Shown here in pieces: positions 14,880 to 21,947 of a stretch of DNA of 21,947 bases; the stretch's first letter is position 1; every line of letters starts with the position of its first letter. Below the pieces are notes generated by a model. The model was not told the origin of the DNA and ran no database searches. It was given only the letters and a program-made list of their open reading frames with translations. Source of the stretch: an uncultured Phycisphaerales bacterium (GTDB taxonomy: Bacteria > Planctomycetota > Phycisphaerae > WQYP01); the NCBI GenBank assembly GCA_903868035.1, contig CAIPTQ010000086.1:1-21947 (forward strand), read 5' to 3'. Both the position numbers and the translations under genes were made by a program.

Positions 14880-14895
14880 GGGGGCTCCGTAGATC

Positions 14896-14976
14896 ATTGA
14901 AATTGAATCATTGAGAAATTGAATCATTGAATCATTTTCATAAATGATTCAATGATCCGATGATTCAATGATCCAA
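14896..14976. repeat. GAATCATT palindromic spacer (fmdB-grpE)
   Basis: GAATCATT words on both sides of a TCAT loop. The arms 14923-14937 and 14942-14956 are perfectly complementary over 15 bp, with further copies outside. The same words build the groEL-groES spacer at 19700-19785. Confidence 0.8.
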
Positions 14977-14977
14977 T

Positions 14978-15535
14978 TCATTTGCTCACTTTCACCTTGG
15001 CCGGCCGCAGCACGCGGTCGCCGATTTTGTAGCCCTGCTGGAAGGTCTGGGTGACGGTCATGGAGGGCTGGTCGCTGGCGGCCTGCATGATGGCCTCGTG
15101 CTGGTGGGGGTCGAAGGGGAGGCCCAGGGGGTCGAAGGATTCGATGCCGCGGCTGGCGAGGACTTTGCGGAGCTCGTCGTAGGTGATTTTGATGCCGCCC
15201 AGCAGGCCCTGGGCGTCGATCTTTTCGGGATCGACAGATAGAGCCATGTCGAAGTGATCGAGAACCTGGAGCATGGATTTGGCGAAGTCGGCGTCGGCAT
15301 TCGAGCGGGCCTCGAGGACTTCGCGGGCGGCGCGGCGCTGGTAGTTCTGGAAATCGGCCTGCCCGCGGATGAGCTTGGCCTTGAGGTCGGCGATCTCCAG
15401 TTGGGCGGCCTGGGCGGCCTCATCGGCGGCGTCATCGGCGGCGGAAGCGGCGATGTCGGCAGCGTCGGGCGGGGGGGCGAAATCATCGGGGAGAGACTCA
15501 TTTTGAGCATTATTTTGAGCATCATCGCGGGACAT
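14978..15535 (-). CDS. grpE: GrpE, nucleotide exchange factor of DnaK
   Basis: A 185-residue GrpE, which releases ADP from DnaK. An acidic, Ala-rich disordered N-terminus (1-45) is followed by the long dimerising helix (about 46-100; QADFQNYQRRAARE is the family core). The C-terminal beta domain ends in FQQGYKIGDRVLRPAKVKVSK, the GrpE signature. GAGG lies 6 nt before the ATG. It is downstream of dnaJ, separated by 158 nt containing a 10-bp repeat. No dnaK is present in the window. Confidence 0.95.
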   Translation of the reverse strand: MSRDDAQNNAQNESLPDDFAPPPDAADIAASAADDAADEAAQAAQLEIADLKAKLIRGQADFQNYQRRAAREVLEARSNADADFAKSMLQVLDHFDMALSVDPEKIDAQGLLGGIKITYDELRKVLASRGIESFDPLGLPFDPHQHEAIMQAASDQPSMTVTQTFQQGYKIGDRVLRPAKVKVSK

Positions 15536-15590
15536 GGCGCACCTCAGTTAACTCTTGTGCCAGCAAGGGGATAGGGCGAATTTTCCGCCA

Positions 15591-15681
15591 AAATAAGTGA
15601 ACAAAAGTCGACAAAAGTCGACACTAAGTCGACATAAGTTGACGTAAGTTGACGCAAGTTGACGGAAGTCGAAGCAATCTG
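15591..15681. repeat. 10-bp tandem repeat ACNNAAGTYG upstream of grpE
   Basis: About nine units, nearly all exactly 10 bp long (one is 11), with consensus ACNNAAGTYG. Positions in the unit are unevenly conserved: AAGT and the terminal G are kept while two positions vary. The repeat occupies most of the dnaJ-grpE spacer and places each motif on the same DNA face. Confidence 0.85.
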
Positions 15682-15693
15682 ACGCAGGGTTTT

Positions 15694-16869
15694 TCATGGG
15701 TTCTCCCGTTCATCCTGTTGGCGTTTTTTTTCGTCTTCGGTGCCGACGACGTAGTCCTTGAGTTTGTCGAAGAAGCTTTTCTGGGCGGGGAGGACGTTGA
15801 TGTCCTCAAGTTTAGCGTATTCGCGGAGAACTTCTTCCTGTTTGCGGTTTATCTTTTTGGGAATTTCGATGAGGATTTGGACGAGTTGATGTCCCTGGGT
15901 GCCGCGGTTGTGGTCGGGGAGTCCGAGGTTTTTGAGGACGAGGACTTCGCCATGCTGGGTGCCGGGGGGAATGCGGAGGTTGGATTTGCCATAGAGGGTG
16001 GGGACTTCCATGTCGGCGCCGAGGGTGGCCTGGGCGAAGGAGACGGGCAACTGCATGACGAGGTTGTTTTCATCGCGGACGAAGAACTGGTGGGGCTGGA
16101 CGTGGATGTGGACGTGGAGGTCGCCGGGGGGGCCATTGCCATCGCCGGGCTCGCCGCCGCCCTTGACGCGGACGGTCATGCCGTCGTGCATGCCGGGAGG
16201 GATGGGAACCTGGAGGGTGACTTTTTTGGCCTGGCGTCCGGAGGCGTCGCAGGTGGGGCAGGGGATTTCGACGGTGGAACCCTGGCCCATGCAGTGGGGG
16301 CAGGTGGTGACCATCTGGAACATGCCGCCGAAGCCGCGTTGGGCGACCTGGCCGCGTCCGCCGCAGGTGCGGCAGACGGCGCGGTTGGTGCCGGGCTTAG
16401 CGCCGGAGCCTTTGCAGGTTTCGCAGATTTCCTGGCGGGTGAATTCGATTTGGCGCATACAGCCGGAGGCGACATCCTGGAGGGAGAGGGTGGTTTGGGT
16501 TTCGAGGTCGTAGCCGCGGCCTTGGCCGGGGTGGCCCTGACGACCGCCCATGCCGCCCATCATGCCGCCGAAGACCTGGTTGAAGAGTTCTTCGATGCTG
16601 GTGACGTTCATGTGGTTGAAGTCATGCATGGGCTGGCCGCGGAGGCCGTCGTGGCCGTACTGGTCGTAGCGGGCGCGTTTTTCGCGGTCGGAGAGGACTT
16701 CGTAGGCCTCGGCGGCCTCCTTGAAGCGGTGCTCGGCATCCTTGTTGCCGGGGTTTTTGTCGGGGTGGTATTTGAGGGCGGCCTTGCGATAGGCTTTTTT
16801 GACATCGTCCACGGACGCACCCTTGGCGAGTTCGAGAATCTCGTAGTAGTCGCGTTTGGTGGTGGGCAT
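15694..16869 (-). CDS. dnaJ: DnaJ, Hsp40 co-chaperone
   Basis: A 391-residue type I DnaJ that stimulates DnaK ATPase and delivers substrates. The J domain occupies 1-75, with HPD in YHPDKNPG. A short Gly/Met-rich linker (GGMMGGMGG) follows. The zinc-finger region has four motifs, [24 protein letters not shown] and CPTCDASG. The last has lost one glycine of the CxxCxGxG consensus but keeps both cysteines. C-terminal substrate-binding domains run to about 340. The tail is charged. The upstream ribosome-binding sequence is weak (GGGAA). The frameshifted HEPN-like gene ends only 1 nt upstream of the ATG. Confidence 0.95.
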   Translation of the reverse strand: MPTTKRDYYEILELAKGASVDDVKKAYRKAALKYHPDKNPGNKDAEHRFKEAAEAYEVLSDREKRARYDQYGHDGLRGQPMHDFNHMNVTSIEELFNQVFGGMMGGMGGRQGHPGQGRGYDLETQTTLSLQDVASGCMRQIEFTRQEICETCKGSGAKPGTNRAVCRTCGGRGQVAQRGFGGMFQMVTTCPHCMGQGSTVEIPCPTCDASGRQAKKVTLQVPIPPGMHDGMTVRVKGGGEPGDGNGPPGDLHVHIHVQPHQFFVRDENNLVMQLPVSFAQATLGADMEVPTLYGKSNLRIPPGTQHGEVLVLKNLGLPDHNRGTQGHQLVQILIEIPKKINRKQEEVLREYAKLEDINVLPAQKSFFDKLKDYVVGTEDEKKRQQDERENP

Positions 16870-16870
16870 G

Positions 16871-17730
16871 TCAGGTTCCCAAAGCAGGCGACCCGGAGGC
16901 CGCGGAAATCTCGTTCATCAATCGGACGACATCTTCGGCGACTTTGATGGCACTTTCGGCTTCGGCCTCAGTGGCGATTTCGCCGCGGTGAATGATGGCG
17001 TTGCGACGGTCGTAACTGGCGGACAATCGCGTCCAAAGTTCTTCCGGTTCCCTGAAAAATGAACGCCCAGATACCAGCCGCAGTCCGATGGTCATCCGAT
17101 GCCGAAGGCCAAAATCGAGTCCTTTGAGGAATTTCCGGCTCTCGCTCCATTCATCGGAAAGTTGTGCGTCCACAAGCGAATCGAATTGGCTGCTAAATGT
17201 GGCGTCAATCGTACTCCAAGAAAGAGCACGGCTTCGCGAAAACGGCCGTCTTCGAATGCTTGGTGGGCATCGAGTAGGAACAAATTCACAACTGGCGGCT
17301 CGGTTCCATTCGCGAATTTATGACGGATATTTTCTGACAATTGCGAAAACTTGCTCGTATATTTCAGATATGCCTGTAAGGCCAATGGTGGAGAAAATGT
17401 CAGGATTTTGCCCCAAGACCCGTTCGTATCGTCAATGAAAAACCTGAATGGACTGGCCTTCCAGAGCGTCAGTTCATTGACTAATGACGTGTCAGAAGTG
17501 ATGACCCGATACCAGCGAATGAGCCGGTTAATTCGAACGATAAGAGAACGCGCTTCGCTCGTCTGTCGGCTATCGATGGCGAGGCGCGTAACCTCATCGG
17601 AATGAAAACCACTCGAGAAGGTGCAGTTGGTTGAGTTCCAGCGCAGAGGTTCACGCCGATTGTCGGCATAATCTCCGTCCGCAAGAGCGAGGGAGAAGGG
17701 AAGGGCACATTCAATGCGGATTTGCGGCAT
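16871..17730 (-). pseudogene. frameshifted gene with HEPN-like motif
   Basis: Two overlapping frames appear to be one gene broken by a 1-bp loss. The N-terminal part (212 residues as read, starting at 17730) is in one frame. Near 17211-17217 the sense continues in another frame, so that FLGV would join TIDATFSSQFDSL and run to the stop at 16871. The joined product would be about 286 residues. The C-terminal part contains RRNAIIHRG, matching the R-x4-H motif of HEPN ribonuclease domains. I do not recognise the N-terminal part. A sequencing error or programmed frameshift are alternatives to decay. It starts 7 nt after the small upstream gene and abuts dnaJ. Its GC content and codon use are visibly lower than its neighbours, which suggests recent acquisition. 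Confidence 0.65.
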
Positions 17731-17737
17731 GTTTCAT

Positions 17738-17986
17738 TTACGCCACATGCAAGATTTCGAGGGAAAGGCTGTGTTCCTTCGCGATGAGCTCGAGATCCTC
17801 AATGTAATCATCCACGAACTGATCTGTCTGCATGCCCTTTTTATAGGATAAATAAGCGCGCAATGCCGTCTTTTTGCGAAATAATTGGGCACTCGCCTCC
17901 GCGTGGTCACTTTCGTACAGGCCGAGATACTCGCCGTACTCCGGGATTACCGCACCGGCCAGTTCTGGTTCCGCTTTTACCGTCAT
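17738..17986 (-). CDS. small protein of unknown function
   Basis: An 82-residue acidic protein (EYGEYLGLYESDHAE; DDYIEDLELIAKEHS) that I do not recognise. It has no signal peptide, membrane segment or cysteine motif. ATG 17986 is chosen because AGGAG lies 7 nt upstream. A longer reading from 18013 would start at the -10 box. It precedes the frameshifted HEPN-like gene by 7 nt, so the two probably form a two-gene operon. A small acidic protein in front of a HEPN-like protein could be an antitoxin or immunity partner, but that is only an inference from arrangement. Confidence 0.6.
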   Translation of the reverse strand: MTVKAEPELAGAVIPEYGEYLGLYESDHAEASAQLFRKKTALRAYLSYKKGMQTDQFVDDYIEDLELIAKEHSLSLEILHVA

Positions 17987-18011
17987 CGAATGGCTCCTAA
18001 AATCGTCAGAC

Positions 18012-18017
18012 ATTATA
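18012..18017 (-). promoter_or_regulatory. -10 box for the small gene/HEPN-like operon
   Basis: A perfect TATAAT on the minus strand, about 25 nt before the ATG at 17986. The sequence 17 bp upstream (TGTCAA) is a poor -35. It suggests the two-gene unit has its own promoter within the chaperone cluster. Confidence 0.4.
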
Positions 18018-18059
18018 CGATAGTGGATTCCAAATTGACACCGGCAAGCGTTTGCCGTG

Positions 18060-19682
<1,623 letters not shown>

Positions 19683-19703
19683 TCATTGAAGGAGATTGAG
19701 AGA

Positions 19704-19784
19704 TTGAATCATCGGATCATTGAATCATTGAAATATCACCATCGGAGCAATGATCCGATGAATCAATTTCCCAATGATTCAATC
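19704..19784. repeat. palindromic spacer between groES and groEL
   Basis: A 19-bp near-perfect inverted repeat (19704-19722 with 19748-19766, 18 of 19 paired) built of GAATCATT/GATCATT words, plus a further outer copy at 19772-19784. It is related to the fmdB-grpE spacer. It would form a hairpin in the groES-groEL mRNA. It is not a CIRCE element. Confidence 0.8.
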
Positions 19785-19788
19785 GTTT

Positions 19789-20079
19789 TCACTTTTCGAC
19801 GACGCCGAGGAGGTCGGATTCGCGGAGGATGACGAACTTGTCGTCGTCCACCTTGACCTCGGTGCCGGCGTACTTGCCGTAGTAGACCTCATCGCCAGCC
19901 TTGACGGCAATGGGGGCGCGTTTGCCCGAGTCGAGCATCTTGCCGGGGCCCACGGAGATAACCTTGCCGCGGGTGGGCTTTTCCTTGGCCGTTTCTGGCA
20001 AAAGAATGCCGGTGGCGGTTTTGGTTTCCGCTTCGGCTTGCTTGACGACGAGACGATCATCGAGGGGACGGATGTTCAT
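19789..20079 (-). CDS. groES: GroES, 10-kDa co-chaperonin
   Basis: A 96-residue GroES lid subunit, which closes the GroEL chamber. It has the family start IRPLDDRLVVK, the mobile loop ETKTATGILLPETAKEKP (about 18-35), GKVISVGPG, and the C-terminal strand DKFVILRESDLLGVV. AAGGAG lies 9 nt before the ATG. It is followed by groEL copy 1 and preceded by the brnT-hicB unit. Confidence 0.96.
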   Translation of the reverse strand: MNIRPLDDRLVVKQAEAETKTATGILLPETAKEKPTRGKVISVGPGKMLDSGKRAPIAVKAGDEVYYGKYAGTEVKVDDDKFVILRESDLLGVVEK

Positions 20080-20120
20080 GGTTTTTTGCTCCTTGGAATT
20101 CTGGATACTATCACTTGTGT

Positions 20121-20519
20121 CTACCCATTAAGGGCGACGCGTTGGACGCCTACAAATCTCGAAGCTTGCGTGTCGGGCTTCCCTTTGTCATCCATGCAGG
20201 CCTCAATGGCCTGTTTGATTCGCTTTAGCAGCGAGGGCATGGTTTTGGCCTGGCTATGGCATCCTTGAAGTTCAGCCACAGTCCCGTAAAGCCATCCATC
20301 AACATCCTCCGAAATAATCACGGTGTATTCACGCAATCTCATGGCCTGTCCGGCGCCCCCGTGCGCCAGCCTGCGGGAACGACTCAAGCGGCGGGCCGCC
20401 TCGATTCCCGTCTGGCCTCGCCCAAGGACGCGCACCCGGGAAAAATCAATTTCCTTGGGCGGCTCTTCGGCCAGTTCAGCTTCGCTGAACGTAACTTCTC
20501 TATGCTTTACGCTGCTCAT
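20121..20519 (-). CDS. HicB-like antitoxin with extra N-terminus
   Basis: A 132-residue protein as read from ATG 20519. Residues 60-132 are a HicB-type antitoxin domain (MRLREYTVIISEDVDGW, ELQGCHSQAKT, FVGVQRV), which in HicAB systems binds and neutralises the RNase HicA. No hicA is present. Residues 1-59 (with TFSEAELAEEPPKEIDFSRVRVLGRG) resemble the short antitoxins that accompany BrnT-like toxins and then run into an Arg-rich stretch. This suggests two antitoxins joined in one frame. A second start at ATG 20342 would give HicB alone (73 residues). The 20519 start overlaps the end of brnT by 20 nt, which points to translational coupling. Confidence 0.65.
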   Translation of the reverse strand: MSSVKHREVTFSEAELAEEPPKEIDFSRVRVLGRGQTGIEAARRLSRSRRLAHGGAGQAMRLREYTVIISEDVDGWLYGTVAELQGCHSQAKTMPSLLKRIKQAIEACMDDKGKPDTQASRFVGVQRVALNG

Positions 20520-20787
20520 AGTCCCTGATTTCCGCTTTGGTCGCGTTTCTTGCCGAGATAATTCGAATAATTTCCTCATATTCGCCACGATAGCAATAGG
20601 TGACGACTAAAACACGCCCGCGTTCTGAGATTCCAATCTCGCGAAATCGTTCCTCGCTGGCGGAATGAACAGCGTCTTCGATCGTAAGGGATCGTGGATC
20701 GGTGAAAACGCCCGCCGCTTCGTCGAAGCTGACTCCATGCTTCTTGCGATTAGTCGTGGCTTTGATGCTATCCCATTCAAGATTCAC
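20500..20787 (-). CDS. brnT: BrnT-family toxin
   Basis: A 95-residue protein matching the BrnT family, a RelE-like ribonuclease toxin that cleaves RNA and blocks translation. The visible family pattern is LEWDSIKATTNRKKHGVSFDEAAGVF (split here only by position), then HSASEERF, GRVLVVTY and RIISARNATKAEIRDYE. It starts with GTG 20787, with GAGG 8 nt upstream. It is the first gene of a two-gene unit inserted between groEL copy 2 (48 nt upstream) and groES. BrnT is normally paired with BrnA; here the overlapping partner is HicB-like. Confidence 0.82.
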   Translation of the reverse strand: MNLEWDSIKATTNRKKHGVSFDEAAGVFTDPRSLTIEDAVHSASEERFREIGISERGRVLVVTYCYRGEYEEIIRIISARNATKAEIRDYEQRKA

Positions 20788-20835
20788 CTTCCTGACCTCA
20801 TGGTTAAGCCTCGGGTTAATCCCAAAACGCCAAGA

Positions 20836-21947
20836 TCACATCATGCCATCCATGCCGCCCATGCCGCCCATTCCACCCATGCCGCCGCCCATACCGCCCA
20901 TGCCGCCGCCGCCCATGCCGCCGGGGCCACCGGCATCCTTGGGCTTGGGCTTTTCGACGATGATGGCGTCGGTGGTGAGGAGGAGGGTGGCGACGCTGGC
21001 GGCGTTTTGGAGGGCGCTGCGTTCGACCTTGGTCGGGGTGATGATGCCGGCCTTGACCATATCCTGTTCATAATCGAGTGTCAGGGCGTTAAAGCCAAAA
21101 TTGCCTTTGCCCCCGAGAACTTTCTTCACGATGACTGCTCCTTCTTCGCCGGCATTTTCCGAGATGCACCGCAGGGGTTCCTGCAGGGCGCGGCGGACGA
21201 TTTCGATGCCGGTCTGTTCGTCGTCGCTGTCGGTTTTAAGGTCGTCCAAGACCACGAGGCTCCGCAGCAGCGACACTCCGCCGCCGGGGAGGATGCCTTC
21301 TTCCACGGCCGCGCGGGTGGCATGCAACGCATCCTCGACGCGGGCCTTTTTCTCTTTCATTTCGGATTCGGTGGCCGCGCCGACGTTGATCTGGGCGACG
21401 CCGCCGGCGAGTTTGGCGAGGCGTTCCTGGAGTTTTTCGCGGTCGTAGTCGCTGGTGGTGATGCCGATCTCGCGGCGGATTTGTTCGATGCGGGCCTGGA
21501 TGGCGGTGCTCTTGCCGGCGCCTTCGATGATGGTGGTGTTGTCGGAGTCGATCTGAATCTTCTTGGCCTGGCCGAGGTCGGCGACGGTGACGCGGTCAAG
21601 GTCCACGCCGAGATCCTTCATGATGGCGCGGCCGCCGGTGAGGGTGGCGATGTCCTCGAGCATGGCCTTGCGGCGGTCGCCGTAGCCGGGGGCCTTGACG
21701 GCGGCGACCTGGAGGACGCCGCGGAGCTTATTGACGACCAGCGTGGCGAGGGCTTCGCCGTCGATGTCCTCGGCGATGATGAGCAGGGGGCGCTTGGCGC
21801 TCTGGATTTTTTCGAGGATGGGGACGAGCTTGCTGGCGGAGGAAATCTTGTCTTCGAAAATGAGGATGTAGGCTTTTTCGAGTTCGACGGTCATGGCGTC
21901 CTGGTTGGTGATGAAGTTGGGGGTGAGGAAGCCGCGGTCGAACTGCA
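20836..21947 (-). CDS. groEL: GroEL, 60-kDa chaperonin (copy 2, 5' end outside window)
   Basis: A partial chaperonin open to the right edge of the window. About 370 residues are visible, starting in the apical domain ([16 protein letters not shown]) and running to the C-terminus. It includes [28 protein letters not shown] and [12 protein letters not shown]. The C-terminus is a long Gly-Met tail (MGG repeats ending MDGMM), as in canonical GroEL. It differs from copy 1 at many positions and is not a recent duplicate. Roughly the first 190 residues are missing. The ATG at 21894 is internal and is not the start. Confidence 0.95.
   Translation of the reverse strand, partial: QFDRGFLTPNFITNQDAMTVELEKAYILIFEDKISSASKLVPILEKIQSAKRPLLIIAEDIDGEALATLVVNKLRGVLQVAAVKAPGYGDRRKAMLEDIATLTGGRAIMKDLGVDLDRVTVADLGQAKKIQIDSDNTTIIEGAGKSTAIQARIEQIRREIGITTSDYDREKLQERLAKLAGGVAQINVGAATESEMKEKKARVEDALHATRAAVEEGILPGGGVSLLRSLVVLDDLKTDSDDEQTGIEIVRRALQEPLRCISENAGEEGAVIVKKVLGGKGNFGFNALTLDYEQDMVKAGIITPTKVERSALQNAASVATLLLTTDAIIVEKPKPKDAGGPGGMGGGGMGGMGGGMGGMGGMGGMDGMM

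Noticed and set aside
14091..14900. 269-residue Gly-rich frame on the plus strand
   Set aside because: It lies opposite yacG and the FmdB-like gene. Its Gly/Val-rich sequence is a shadow of the low-complexity tail.

Overview
This high-GC window looks like bacterial chromosome, most likely from Planctomycetota (possibly Phycisphaerae-like). That placement is an inference from three things: an Hc1-type histone-like protein, two different GroEL genes in one chaperone cluster, and intergenic spacers full of short palindromes and 7-bp repeats. No rRNA or other phylogenetic marker is present to settle it.

Positions 1-6723 hold a very large tRNA array on the minus strand: 25 tRNA genes, with the tmRNA gene (ssrA) at its downstream end. 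None of the tRNA genes nor ssrA encodes its 3' CCA. Isotypes present are Leu x4, Arg x3, Lys x2, Gly x2, Pro x2, initiator Met, elongator Met, Thr, Cys, Ile, His, Trp, Ala, Gln, Asn, Ser and Glu. Asp, Phe, Tyr and Val are absent. Two protein genes sit inside the array: a Ycf46-like AAA+ ATPase on the plus strand and an HNH endonuclease on the minus strand. Many inter-tRNA spacers are built of 7-bp tandem repeats, often as facing inverted arrays. Several tRNAs are structurally odd. Three of the four leucine tRNAs lack the long variable arm, the cysteine tRNA has one, two tRNAs have C33 in place of U33, and the initiator has a weakened third G-C pair.

Positions 6724-7568 are non-coding and end in a promoter for ettA, an ABC-F translation factor (7569-9257). 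Next come a FabZ-like dehydratase and an Hc1-like DNA-binding protein, both on the minus strand. A SNF2-family helicase and a SWIM zinc-finger protein follow as a plus-strand pair.

From about 14.2 kb to the end, everything reads on the minus strand and is mostly protein quality control. In transcription order: groEL copy 2 (5' end outside the window), a brnT-like toxin, a HicB-like antitoxin with an extra N-terminus, groES, groEL copy 1, a small unknown gene, a frameshifted gene with a HEPN-like motif, dnaJ, grpE, an FmdB-type zinc-ribbon protein and yacG. The spacers here carry large A/T-rich palindromes and a 10-bp helically phased repeat, and no CIRCE element was seen. The overall theme is translation (tRNAs, tmRNA, EttA) followed by protein folding (DnaJ, GrpE, GroEL, GroES), with a toxin-antitoxin pair and a damaged HEPN-like locus inserted among the chaperones.
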